Shown here piece by piece: positions 24,414 to 33,754 of a stretch of 64,000 nt of DNA. The position numbers and the translations under genes were made by a program. The first letter of the stretch is position 1; each line of letters opens with the position of its first letter. The notes beneath the pieces were generated by a model that made no database searches, was not told the DNA's origin, and saw only the letters and a program-made list of their open reading frames with translations. The stretch lies in NCBI RefSeq assembly GCF_004123145.1, contig NZ_SDKC01000001.1:2823501-2887500 (forward strand). The letters are read 5' to 3'. Source of the stretch: Blautia faecicola. Lineage in GTDB: Bacteria; Bacillota; Clostridia; Lachnospirales; Lachnospiraceae.

Positions 24414-27062
24414 ATGAATGTCAAAAACAGAAAATGTATTCGAAAGCTCAGCTTAAAATCTCTTTATGCGAACCGCCGCCGTAATCTGATCGCCATTTTT
24501 GCCATTGCGCTGACAACGCTGCTATTTACGTCCATGTTCACCATTGTCTTGTCGTTGAACGCCAGTTATGAAACCTACCAGTTCCGGCAGGTAGGCGGCT
24601 ATGCACACGGCACCTTTAAGGATGTTTCCCCCGAGCAGGCGGAACGCATCGCTGCCCACCCGAAGGTGAAGGCTGCGGGGGCACGGAAGGCGATTGGTAT
24701 CACTGCGGAAGGTGTCTTTGCCAAAACGCCGGCAGAGATCAGCTACATGGACGCCAATTGCACCAAATGGAGCTATGCCACCCCCACTACCGGGCGGATG
24801 CCCAAAAGCGGCAAAGAAGTTGCCATGGATACGGCAGCGTTGCAGCTACTTGGCGTGACACCGAAACTGGGCGCAGAGGTCACGGTTTCCTATTCCATCA
24901 CGGACAAGGATCAAACCGCCTTTGCTGTAACGGATACCTTTACGTTGGTGGGCTATTGGGACTATGATGAACTAATGCCTGTTCACTACATCAACATCAG
25001 CAGTGATTACGCAGATGACATCGAAGCGCAGGCAGTGAAAACAGGGTTACAGCCCTTCCGCACCGATTTGAATGTCATGATGGCTTCCGGCACAAACATT
25101 CAAGGGCAGATGGAGCAGGTGGATACCGATCTTGGCTACACATGGGACAGCTATACCGATCCCAACAGCGTCCGAATCGGTGTCAATTGGGGATATACCT
25201 CATCCCAGTTGGAGTCGCAACTTGATCCGGAACTTGTGATCGCCATAGCAGCTTTTTTACTGCTGGTGATTTTTACCGGGTATCTTATCATCTATAACAT
25301 TTTCCAGATCTCTGTTGCAGGGGATATCCGGTTTTACGGACTTCTGAAAACCATTGGCACAACGCCCCGGCAGATCAAACGTATCATTCGCCAGCAGGCA
25401 CTTCTGCTTTGTCTGATCGGCATTCCGGCAGGGCTGCTGCTGGGCTACGGCATCGGCGCTGTTCTGGTGCCGGTTGTCTTGCGCTCCACCCAGTTAGAGG
25501 TGGGCATCACGACCATCAGCACCTCGCCTGTGATCTTTGTTGGCTCCATGCTGTTTGCCCTGTTGACGGTGCTCCTGTCCTGTTCCAAGCCCGGAAAAAT
25601 GGCAGCCAGGGTCTCTCCGGTGGAGGCTACCAAATATACAGATGCGATGCAGACTAAGAAAAAACAGCGCAGTACCCGGGGAGCGAAGCTCCATCAGATG
25701 GCCTTTGCCAATCTGGGACGAAACAAGAAAAAGACGGTGCTGGTGGTGGTGTCTCTGGCACTGTCGGTGACACTGTTCAATGCGCTGTGTGCCTTTGTGG
25801 GCGGCTTCAGCATGGAGAAGTATGTATCCGCCATGACCTGCGCCGATTTTATCGTCAGCACTCCCGACTATTTTCGTTATAACTCGAGTGCAGATGAATT
25901 CATCACCCAGGAACAAATAGAGGATATCTCCGCAAACACAAAGGCCAGTCTTTCCGGCACGGGATATGCTGTGCGAAAACCCGCATATCTGTGGATGGCG
26001 GAGGATGCTCTGCGGCAGGACTATGCAAGGTACGAAAGCGCCGAGCAGTTGGACAGCCATATGAGCTGTCTGGAGCACCGGGGCAATATGGTGATGGGAG
26101 ATACCAGAATCGAGGCTCTGGATAACAGTCTGTTTGACAAGCTGCAAGTGTTCGACGGAGATATTTCTCCCATGTTGGAGCCGGACAATAACGCCATTGC
26201 CATTGCGGTTTCTTTGGATGATTACGGTAATCTGCCCAATCTTGAATACTACCCCAAGGTGGGAGACACGATCACCGTTACCTATGCGGATGATGTGAAA
26301 TATATCGACAGTCGCACCGGAGAACTCTGCACCGAAGATACACCGGAGGAGTACCTTCAGGCAAAATTGTATGGAGCCAGAGATGTAGAGTACACGGTCT
26401 GCGCCTTGGTAGAACTTCCGAATTCCATGAGTTATCGTTATGGTGGTATTGGATATGACGTAGTTTTGTCTGTGGACACCGCACAGAGGGACAGCGGTGG
26501 TGCAGTCATTCCGATGCTTTACCTGTTCGACACAGCGGACGACGCTGACGAGACCGAAGCAGAGCAATATCTATCGAAGCTCACTGCCGGTGAGTTTTCG
26601 CCCTTGATGTATGAAAGCAAGGCCACGGCTCGCTCTGAATTTGCTCAGTTCCGGCAGATGTTCCTTCTGATAGGTGGTATCCTCTGTGCTATCATTGGGC
26701 TGGTGGGACTCTTAAATTTTTTCAACGCCATGATGACCGGTATTCTTTCCCGCCGCCGTGAATTTGCTGTACTTCAGGCTGTAGGAATGACGAACCGGCA
26801 GCTCAAAACCATGCTGATCTACGAGGGATTGTTTTACGCAATGTCCTCCGTAGCAGCGGCCTTTATTCTGTCACTGGTGTTTGGACCTCTTGCAGGAAAA
26901 ATGCTGGGCAGTATGTTCTGGTTCTTTGAATATCGATTCACCATTCTGCCTGTCCTGTTGACAATTCCGGTATTTCTTCTGCTGGGGTGGCTGATTCCTT
27001 GCATGATGTATGATAACGCAGCGAAATGCAGCGTTGTAGAGCAATTAAGGGATGCTCAATAA
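24414..27062 (+). CDS. FtsX-family ABC transporter permease
   Basis: 882 residues from ATG at 24414 (GGAGGT 7 nt upstream; the frame also opens at a nearby GTG). Eight predicted helices: one near the N-terminus, an extracellular domain of about 220 residues, three helices with the FtsX segment FYGLLKTIGTTPRQIKRII, a fifth helix after a linker, a second large extracellular domain about 470-750, and three final helices with FAVLQAVGMTNRQLKTML. Two FtsX units in one chain fit MacB/YknZ-like mechanotransmission permeases for peptides or lipids. It differs from BceB, which has ten helices and one large loop. Base composition is somewhat more GC-rich than flanking genes. Confidence 0.93.
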   Translation: MNVKNRKCIRKLSLKSLYANRRRNLIAIFAIALTTLLFTSMFTIVLSLNASYETYQFRQVGGYAHGTFKDVSPEQAERIAAHPKVKAAGARKAIGITAEGVFAKTPAEISYMDANCTKWSYATPTTGRMPKSGKEVAMDTAALQLLGVTPKLGAEVTVSYSITDKDQTAFAVTDTFTLVGYWDYDELMPVHYINISSDYADDIEAQAVKTGLQPFRTDLNVMMASGTNIQGQMEQVDTDLGYTWDSYTDPNSVRIGVNWGYTSSQLESQLDPELVIAIAAFLLLVIFTGYLIIYNIFQISVAGDIRFYGLLKTIGTTPRQIKRIIRQQALLLCLIGIPAGLLLGYGIGAVLVPVVLRSTQLEVGITTISTSPVIFVGSMLFALLTVLLSCSKPGKMAARVSPVEATKYTDAMQTKKKQRSTRGAKLHQMAFANLGRNKKKTVLVVVSLALSVTLFNALCAFVGGFSMEKYVSAMTCADFIVSTPDYFRYNSSADEFITQEQIEDISANTKASLSGTGYAVRKPAYLWMAEDALRQDYARYESAEQLDSHMSCLEHRGNMVMGDTRIEALDNSLFDKLQVFDGDISPMLEPDNNAIAIAVSLDDYGNLPNLEYYPKVGDTITVTYADDVKYIDSRTGELCTEDTPEEYLQAKLYGARDVEYTVCALVELPNSMSYRYGGIGYDVVLSVDTAQRDSGGAVIPMLYLFDTADDADETEAEQYLSKLTAGEFSPLMYESKATARSEFAQFRQMFLLIGGILCAIIGLVGLLNFFNAMMTGILSRRREFAVLQAVGMTNRQLKTMLIYEGLFYAMSSVAAAFILSLVFGPLAGKMLGSMFWFFEYRFTILPVLLTIPVFLLLGWLIPCMMYDNAAKCSVVEQLRDAQ

Positions 27063-27078
27063 CTTTAAGCAAAAAACG

Positions 27079-27114
27079 GCCCTCTGCCAAGGAAAAGGCA
27101 GAGGGCTGAGTTTT
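27079..27114 (+). terminator. Terminator after the ABC permease
   Basis: 10-bp stem GCCCTCTGCC (27079-27088) with GGCAGAGGGC (27097-27106), 8-nt loop, then TGAGTTTT on the plus strand, 17 bp after the permease stop. Confidence 0.85.
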
Positions 27115-27150
27115 AATCTAAGGGTTTATATTCCTCCATTCTGCGGGATG

Positions 27151-28701
27151 TTAGCTTATCCCAAAATATTTGAATGCTTCTCGGATTGCTTTCTCTTTTT
27201 CCAGTGGGCACTGTGGCTGTCTGGAATCCTCGGACTTCGGCAAATTATAGTTCTTACCACCCCCAATCCCACATTTTCGCTTAATTTGTGAGATATACAG
27301 GTTGGATACCTTTAACCCGCTATGCTCCAGCGCATAGTCCTTGGAAAGCAAGACAACCGTCTCCACATGCACCGTATGAGGAAACTGATCCACCCCCTGC
27401 ACCTTCTTAACTTCATATCCTTCCCCCCGCAGATATTTCAGATCCCGGGCCAGAGTCGCAGAGTCACAACTTACGTACACGATCCGTTTCGGCTGCATCT
27501 TTACCATCGTAGCCAGTACGCTCTCTTCGCATCCTTTCCGTGGCGGATCCACCACGATCACATCCGCATAGATGCCTTCTTTTTCGTATTTTTCCGGCAA
27601 CACTTCTTCCGCTTTTCCTACAAAGAATTCTGCATTGGTGATATGATTCAGCGTTGCATTTCGTTTTGCATCCTCAATGGCAGCCGGGACAATTTCCACA
27701 CCATAGACCTGTTTTGCTTTCTGGGCGAGGAAGAGGGAAATTGTTCCGATTCCGCAGTAGAGATCCCAGACCGTCTCATTTCCTTCCAGACCTGCATATT
27801 CCAGTGCTTTTTCGTAAAGTTTCTGTGTCTGCACCGGATTGACCTGATAAAAAGACTGCGGGGAGATCTGATAGGCGATCGGTCCGATCGTATCGGTGAT
27901 GTATTCCTGTCCCCATAAGACTTTCCCTTTTCTTCCCAGAATCACGTTCGTCTTTTCCCGGTTGATGTTCAGGGAAATGCTGGTCATTCCCGGAATCTCG
28001 CGAAGTTTTGCGATCAGATCTTCCGCTCCCGGGATGCGGCTGCCGTTGACGACAAGACAGACCATGATCTCTTTCGACTGGAATCCATAACGGATCAGTA
28101 CATGACGCACCAGACCCTTCCCGGTTGTCTCGTCATATGCCGGGATATCATATGCTTCCATATGCGCCAGCACCAGATTCAGGATCTGTTCGTTGACTTC
28201 CACGCCGAGATAACATTTCCGGTTGCTGATGATCGAATGGGTTCTTCCGGCATAGAATCCGGCGATCAGATGGCCTTCTTTGTCGCATCCCACCGGAAAC
28301 TGCGCTTTGTTTCTGTAATGGTACGGATCTTCCATGCCGATGATCGGCTGCATCGGAATCTCTTCTTTCTGAAAACCGCCGATCCGGATCAGATTATTTT
28401 CAATCTTCTGCTGTTTGTATGCCAGCTGTTTTTCATAAGAAAGTGCCTGGATCTGACAGCCACCGCACTGACGGGCGTACGCACAGCGTGGCTCGACCCG
28501 GTCTTTCGACGGCTCCATGATCTCCACCAGTCTGGCATAACCGTAATTTTTCTTCGCCTTCATGATCTTTGCCTGTACTTTATCGCCGATCACTGTGTCT
28601 TTTACAAATACGGTATAACCGTCCACTTTTCCGATTCCTTCCCCGTCATGTCCCATATCCTCGATGGTTACAGTCAGAAGATCATTCTTTTTGTATTCCA
28701 T
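27151..28701 (-). CDS. rlmD: 23S rRNA (uracil-C5) methyltransferase, RlmD-like, with C-terminal extension
   Basis: 516 residues. TRAM domain about 5-62 (RNA binding); Fe-S cysteines Cys73, Cys79, Cys82 and a fourth in NRKCYL; Rossmann SAM site DLYCGIGTIS; IVVDPPRKGC; catalytic Cys in YVSCDSATLARDL. This is the RumA/RlmD/RlmCD family methylating U1939 and/or U747. The canonical end HVETVVLLSK is followed by about 57 extra residues (SGLKVSNLYISQIKRKCG, then KEKAIREAFKYFG), a module that I associate with methyltransferases and other proteins on Firmicutes mobile elements. Starts 15 bp after the yhaM stop. Confidence 0.9.
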   Translation of the reverse strand: MEYKKNDLLTVTIEDMGHDGEGIGKVDGYTVFVKDTVIGDKVQAKIMKAKKNYGYARLVEIMEPSKDRVEPRCAYARQCGGCQIQALSYEKQLAYKQQKIENNLIRIGGFQKEEIPMQPIIGMEDPYHYRNKAQFPVGCDKEGHLIAGFYAGRTHSIISNRKCYLGVEVNEQILNLVLAHMEAYDIPAYDETTGKGLVRHVLIRYGFQSKEIMVCLVVNGSRIPGAEDLIAKLREIPGMTSISLNINREKTNVILGRKGKVLWGQEYITDTIGPIAYQISPQSFYQVNPVQTQKLYEKALEYAGLEGNETVWDLYCGIGTISLFLAQKAKQVYGVEIVPAAIEDAKRNATLNHITNAEFFVGKAEEVLPEKYEKEGIYADVIVVDPPRKGCEESVLATMVKMQPKRIVYVSCDSATLARDLKYLRGEGYEVKKVQGVDQFPHTVHVETVVLLSKDYALEHSGLKVSNLYISQIKRKCGIGGGKNYNLPKSEDSRQPQCPLEKEKAIREAFKYFGIS

Positions 28702-28716
28702 GGATCTGCCCTTTCT

Positions 28717-29661
28717 TTACATACTGGTTTTACGGATATTTGATTCAAACAGCCGGTTGTAGCCAAGCCATTCGTTCGGATCTTTCGCATTGTCGAAAAG
28801 CTCGGTAAATGTTTCCATCTTGGCATCCGTGTTGTCCGCCATATTCAGCGCTGCCGCCTCCATCAGGGCCGGTTTCTTCGGGGAACCGTATTCCAGTTCT
28901 CCATGGTGTGCCAGGATGCAATGCTTTAACTCACTCTCCACTTTTGCCGGGAAATCCGGGATCTCACGGATCGCATCGTGGAGCATCTCCGCTCCAATCA
29001 TAATATGGCCCAGCAACTGTCCGTCATCGGTATAATCATTCATCGGAAATGCAGAAATTTCTTTCGTCTTTCCGATATCATGAAAGATTGCTGCGGTCAG
29101 AAGCAGGTCGCGGTTCAGTGCAGGGTAGGCTTTCGTATAAAAATCGCAGAGTTTGGTCACATTTAACGTATGCTCCAGCAGTCCGCCCACAAAACCGTGG
29201 TGTACTGTCTTGGCTGCGGAATTGAAGCGGAAGCGTTTGATGAATGCTTCATCCTCCACAAAAAACAGTTCTAACAGACGGGACAGGTATGGATTTTGGA
29301 TGGTTTTGATAATCGCCATCAGTTCTCCGTACATCTCGTCGATATCACATTTGCTCACCGGAAGATAATCGGTGGGATCGTACTCTCCCTCACGGGCTTT
29401 TCTTGCACGCTTGATGTTCAGCTGCAGTGCGCCTGCAAAATTGGTGACATCTCCCATGATTTCAATATAATCCAGTGAATCAAACTCATCAATCCCCAGC
29501 GAATTCGGATCCCAGATCTTGGCATCGATCGTCCCGGTCTTGTCCTGCAGAATCACATTTTCATATGGTTTTCCGTTTTTTGTCACTGCTGCCTGTTTAT
29601 GTTTACAAAGGTAAATTCCGGACACCCGGCATCCCTCAAAAAATTCCTGAATAAATTTCAT
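28717..29661 (-). CDS. yhaM: YhaM-type 3'-5' exoribonuclease
   Basis: 314 residues. An N-terminal OB fold (about 15-95, ENVILQDKTGTIDAKIWD) precedes an HD phosphohydrolase domain with HHGFVGGLLEHTLNV, AAIFHDIGKTKE and ILAHHGELEYG, the metal-binding His-Asp set. YhaM is a Mn-dependent 3'-5' exonuclease of RNA and ssDNA in Firmicutes; this length and domain order match it. First gene of a unit with rlmD. An RNA decay role beside an rRNA methyltransferase is consistent but not diagnostic. Confidence 0.92.
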   Translation of the reverse strand: MKFIQEFFEGCRVSGIYLCKHKQAAVTKNGKPYENVILQDKTGTIDAKIWDPNSLGIDEFDSLDYIEIMGDVTNFAGALQLNIKRARKAREGEYDPTDYLPVSKCDIDEMYGELMAIIKTIQNPYLSRLLELFFVEDEAFIKRFRFNSAAKTVHHGFVGGLLEHTLNVTKLCDFYTKAYPALNRDLLLTAAIFHDIGKTKEISAFPMNDYTDDGQLLGHIMIGAEMLHDAIREIPDFPAKVESELKHCILAHHGELEYGSPKKPALMEAAALNMADNTDAKMETFTELFDNAKDPNEWLGYNRLFESNIRKTSM

Positions 29662-29719
29662 ATAATCTCCTTCCGTCTTTCTGCCTGATTTTCTGTCAGT
29701 GAAAATTCCGCAGAAGTTT

Positions 29720-29758
29720 TGTGGTATAGAAAGCCATCGTCCCTATACCACATTTTTT
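29720..29758. terminator. Terminator between yhaM upstream region and the HtrA-like gene
   Basis: 10-bp stem TGTGGTATAG (29720-29729) with CTATACCACA (29743-29752); followed by T6 on the plus strand and AAAACTT on the minus strand. Most likely ends the leftward HtrA-like transcript at 29794. Confidence 0.65.
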
Positions 29759-29793
29759 ATCTCACTATTCTTTTTTACAGACTCTTTTATAGT

Positions 29794-31098
29794 TTATAAC
29801 GCATCCAGCGTTACGTCAAACACTATTTCCACATATCCTTCCGCACCTTTTCGCATCGCCGTCACTTTGATCTTCTGATCCTTTTTCGACTGATCCAGGC
29901 GTGTTCGCAGTCTCGACAGCGTCTCGACACTTTCATTTCCCACTTTCACGATCACATCTCCGTTCTGGATCCCAGCGTTCATCGCCGGAGAATCTTCCTC
30001 CACGGAGTTTACATAAATACCTGTAGGAATTCCGGTTTTCTGTGAGAGACTGCTGCTGATATCCTGTCCCCGGACACCGAGATATATCAGATCTTCATTA
30101 TTTGACAGTTGCTCAATCAGTTTCCGAAGATCCGAGATTGATAATGCCGTCACCACCCCGGTATCCGCCTCCCCGGAAAAAGACTGCGCGATCACACCCA
30201 CGATCTTTCCGTCCAGATTGACCAGAACCCCGCTTCCCTCGCTGTTTCCCATAATATCCGTCGTAAGCAGATGATATTCACTGTCCACCGTACTTTTCAC
30301 ATTTGTTGTGGAAGTCACCCGGCCGCAGACTACCGAATCCGGATAACCGGACGGACTTCCCAGTGCCAGTACCAGATCTCCCTGATTCACCGAAGATGCG
30401 CTTCCCAGTTCACCCACTGCGATTGCATCCCTGGTCTCTTTGCCAAGATCATTTCTCGCAATCTGGATCACTGCGAGTCCTGTGGCTGCATCCTGTTTGA
30501 CGAAATGACCGTCCACCGTATTGCCATCACAGAAGGTCACAAGGATCCGGTTCACCGTATCCACAACCCGGTATTCCGTCAGCACATAATATTCTTTCCC
30601 TGTGTCTGCCACAACAAAGCCGGATGCCTGTTTCTCATCCTCAAAAGAATTATTCATCCAGTCTACATCATTGGTAAATCCCTGTACGATCACCACGGAA
30701 CGCTTCGGCTCACTTGCCGCCTCCGAGATCTGCTGATACAGGTCCGAATACTCCTGCAGCGTCATCGGCTCTTTGGATGTATCCGCAGCTGTTGTGTCGC
30801 TTTCATCGGTCTGATCGTCCCCGTTTTCCTCTTCCGGTATCTCCTGCTGCGGTTCTTTTTCTTCGTCCTCATCCGTCCCGGTTCCGTCCACGATACTCAC
30901 TCTCGGCTGCTCTTCTTCCGGTTCGAAATAAGGCTCCACCTTTGCAAATACAAAAGCCGCAATCACACCGAACAGCACAGCACCTGCTGCCACTCCCGCC
31001 ATACTTATCGCGATTTTTCGTTTATCCAGAGGCTTCTTTTTCATCACTTCCCGGTAAAAATCGTACTCGTCCTGCTTGTGATCTTTCTTTTTATCCAT
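29794..31098 (-). CDS. HtrA/DegP-like membrane protein with PDZ domain, catalytically degenerate
   Basis: 434 residues from ATG at 31098 (AGGAG 9 nt upstream; the frame extends 24 codons further). One membrane helix about 29-52 anchors it, followed by a very acidic linker, a trypsin-like S1C domain about 125-320 and a PDZ domain about 330-430 (IYVNSVEEDSPAMNAGIQNGDVIV). The catalytic positions read: His replaced by Arg (LTEYRVVD instead of LTNxHVV), Asp by Gly (ATGLAVI instead of TDLAVI), Ser kept in GNSEGSG. It should not be a serine protease; a substrate-binding or signalling role is likelier. Divergent from mutS2. Confidence 0.85.
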   Translation of the reverse strand: MDKKKDHKQDEYDFYREVMKKKPLDKRKIAISMAGVAAGAVLFGVIAAFVFAKVEPYFEPEEEQPRVSIVDGTGTDEDEEKEPQQEIPEEENGDDQTDESDTTAADTSKEPMTLQEYSDLYQQISEAASEPKRSVVIVQGFTNDVDWMNNSFEDEKQASGFVVADTGKEYYVLTEYRVVDTVNRILVTFCDGNTVDGHFVKQDAATGLAVIQIARNDLGKETRDAIAVGELGSASSVNQGDLVLALGSPSGYPDSVVCGRVTSTTNVKSTVDSEYHLLTTDIMGNSEGSGVLVNLDGKIVGVIAQSFSGEADTGVVTALSISDLRKLIEQLSNNEDLIYLGVRGQDISSSLSQKTGIPTGIYVNSVEEDSPAMNAGIQNGDVIVKVGNESVETLSRLRTRLDQSKKDQKIKVTAMRKGAEGYVEIVFDVTLDAL

Positions 31099-31341
31099 AC
31101 GCGTAGTCTCCTGTTTCTGACTCCAACTGTAACTGCGCCGTTTTCCCTGTATCCGGATATCTCTTCCCATATTCGGAACACATCGAAAAGACAGCTGCTG
31201 CCTGAAAATTTCCTTAATATTTTATCAAATAGATATGAACATTTTATGACATAGAGAAAAAACTTTTTCCGCCTCCCTTTTTTGCCTTTCCTTTCCCTGG
31301 CAGATAGGGTAAAATAAAGCGTATAGAAAGGATTTAACATT

Positions 31342-33720
31342 ATGAACAACAAAGCTTTAAAAACACTCGAATACACGAAAATCATCGAGATGCTCGCAGC
31401 CCACGCTTCTTCCCCTCTCGGAAAGATCCGCTGCGAAGATCTCCTTCCCTCCTGTTCTCTGGGAGAGATTGAATATAAGCAGGAACAGACCCAGGACGCG
31501 CTGTCCCGTCTGTTTCAGAAAGGAAACATCAACTTCGGCAGTGCCAAAGATATCCGCGGTTCCCTGAAACGTCTGGAGATCGGAAGTACCCTGGGTATCA
31601 CCGAACTTCTGCAGATCTGTGCCCTTCTGGACAACACCTCCCGGGTAAAATCCTACGGACGCCGGGAAAAAGAAACTGCACAGCGGGATTCTCTGGACGA
31701 TCTTTTTGATGCACTCGAACCTCTGCCACTGTTAAATACAGAGATCCGCCGCTGCATCCTCTCTGAAGATGAGATCGCCGATGACGCAAGTGCTGCCTTA
31801 AAACAGATTCGCCGTTCGATGAAAGTAACCGGCGAACGCATCCATACACAGCTTGCCGGTATGGTCAACGGTTCCGCCAGAACCTACCTGCAGGATGCCG
31901 TGATCACCATGCGAAACGGACGTTACTGTATCCCGGTCAAAGCCGAATACAAAGGACAGGTTCCGGGTATGATCCACGACCAGTCCTCCACCGGTTCCAC
32001 TCTTTTTATCGAACCGATGGCAATCGTAAAACTGAACAATGAAATCCGCGATCTCGAAATGAAAGAGGCGGCAGAAATCGAAGTCATCCTTGCTTCTTTG
32101 AGTAACATGGCTGCCCAGGAACGTGAAAACCTTCGCTATAACCTGGAAAATCTGGTAGAACTGGACTTTATTTTCTCCCGCGCTGCCCTCGCCATGGATA
32201 TGAACGCCACACGGCCGATCTTTAATACCAAAGGCTATATCAATATCCGCAAAGGCCGTCATCCGCTGATTGATAAGAAGAAAGTCGTGCCGATCGACAT
32301 TCATCTGGGAAAAGAATTTCATCTGCTGATCGTCACTGGTCCGAATACCGGTGGTAAGACCGTTTCTTTAAAAACGGTCGGTCTTCTTACCCTGATGGGA
32401 CAGGCAGGTCTTCACATTCCTGCACTTGACCGTTCCGAACTGTCTGTTTTTGAGGAAGTCTATGCGGATATCGGAGACGAGCAGAGTATCGAGCAGTCGC
32501 TCAGTACCTTCTCCTCCCATATGACCAACGTGGTTTCCTTTATCGAAAAGGCTGATCCGAAATCCCTCGTTCTCTTCGATGAGCTGGGAGCGGGTACCGA
32601 CCCGACGGAAGGTGCCGCACTCGCAATCTCGATCCTGAACTATCTGCAAAAGCAGGGCATCCGCGCCATGGCAACCACCCATTACAGCGAGTTAAAAGTC
32701 TATGCCCTCTCTACTCCGGGTGTGGAAAATGCTTCCTGTGAATTTGACGTGGAGACGCTTCGTCCTACCTACCGTTTACTGATCGGTGTTCCGGGCAAGA
32801 GTAATGCATTTGCCATTTCCAGCAAGCTGGGGCTGCCGTCGTATATTATCGACGATGCGAAACAGCAGATCAGCCAGGAAGACGAATCCTTCGAGGATGT
32901 GATCTCCACCCTCGAAGAAAACCGTATCACTATTGAAAAAGAACACATGGAAATCGCCCGCTACAAGTCCGAAGTAGAAGATCTGAAAAAACAACTGGAG
33001 ACCAAGCAGGAAAAGCTGAACCAGCAGCGTGACCGGATCCTCCGCGAAGCCAATGAGCAGGCGCACGCGATCCTGCGTGATGCGAAAGAATACGCGGATC
33101 AGACGATCAAAGACTTTAACAAATTCGGAAAAGCCAATATTTCCATTAAAGAAATGGAAAATAAACGACAGAATCTCCGTAAGAAGATGAACAAGGTCGA
33201 AAGCAATATGTCCAAGAAAGAAAAGAAGGTCACAGGCAATCTGAAACCTTCCGATCTGCATCTGGGCGACGGCGTAAAAGTGCTGAGCCTGAACCTCAAG
33301 GGAACCGTAAGCACCCTCCCGGATGCGAAAGGGTATCTTCTGGTACAGATGGGTATTATGCGATCCAAGATCCATATCTCCGATCTGATACTGTTACAGG
33401 AAGAAACCGTGATCTCCGCACCGAATATGCAGCGCACCAGCGCCGGTAAGATCAAGATGTCCAAATCTTCCTCTGTCGGCATTGAGATCAACCTGCTTGG
33501 CCGCACCGTCGACGAAGCCATCGCGGAACTGGATAAATATCTGGATGATGCATATCTGGCACATATTCCAAGTGTCCGTGTCGTTCACGGAAAAGGTACC
33601 GGTGCCCTCAGAAAAGGCATCCATAACTATCTACGCCGGGTAAAATACGTCTCTTCTTTCCATCTCGCTGAATTTGGCGAGGGAGATGCCGGTGTTACGA
33701 TTGTTAACTTTAAGAAATAA
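31342..33720 (+). CDS. mutS2: MutS2 family ATPase/Smr endonuclease
   Basis: 792 residues, full length. Core and clamp domains; P-loop TGPNTGGKTVSLKTV about 333-347; Walker B LVLFDELGAGTDPTEG; switch TTHYSELK; a long coiled coil about 510-640 (basic and Gln/Glu-rich); and a C-terminal Smr domain about 710-792 with INLLGRTVDEA and HGKGTGALRKGI. Firmicutes MutS2 is known as a ribosome-collision rescue and anti-recombination factor. AAAGGA precedes the ATG. Followed by a two-component pair after 34 bp. Confidence 0.96.
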   Translation: MNNKALKTLEYTKIIEMLAAHASSPLGKIRCEDLLPSCSLGEIEYKQEQTQDALSRLFQKGNINFGSAKDIRGSLKRLEIGSTLGITELLQICALLDNTSRVKSYGRREKETAQRDSLDDLFDALEPLPLLNTEIRRCILSEDEIADDASAALKQIRRSMKVTGERIHTQLAGMVNGSARTYLQDAVITMRNGRYCIPVKAEYKGQVPGMIHDQSSTGSTLFIEPMAIVKLNNEIRDLEMKEAAEIEVILASLSNMAAQERENLRYNLENLVELDFIFSRAALAMDMNATRPIFNTKGYINIRKGRHPLIDKKKVVPIDIHLGKEFHLLIVTGPNTGGKTVSLKTVGLLTLMGQAGLHIPALDRSELSVFEEVYADIGDEQSIEQSLSTFSSHMTNVVSFIEKADPKSLVLFDELGAGTDPTEGAALAISILNYLQKQGIRAMATTHYSELKVYALSTPGVENASCEFDVETLRPTYRLLIGVPGKSNAFAISSKLGLPSYIIDDAKQQISQEDESFEDVISTLEENRITIEKEHMEIARYKSEVEDLKKQLETKQEKLNQQRDRILREANEQAHAILRDAKEYADQTIKDFNKFGKANISIKEMENKRQNLRKKMNKVESNMSKKEKKVTGNLKPSDLHLGDGVKVLSLNLKGTVSTLPDAKGYLLVQMGIMRSKIHISDLILLQEETVISAPNMQRTSAGKIKMSKSSSVGIEINLLGRTVDEAIAELDKYLDDAYLAHIPSVRVVHGKGTGALRKGIHNYLRRVKYVSSFHLAEFGEGDAGVTIVNFKK

Positions 33721-33754
33721 AAATAAGTCGCTATAGTACGACAAGGAGTTTTTT

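Noticed and set aside
25494-26567. 357-codon antisense frame inside the FtsX permease
   Set aside because: Antisense shadow in GC-rich codons, rich in His/Arg/Cys, no domain; permease frame has full motif support.
28102-28743. 213-codon frame opposite rlmD
   Set aside because: Antisense shadow of RlmD; Phe/His-rich and without a start region.
30271-31254. 327-codon frame opposite the HtrA-like gene
   Set aside because: Arises from the acidic/low-complexity coding on the other strand; no recognisable domain.
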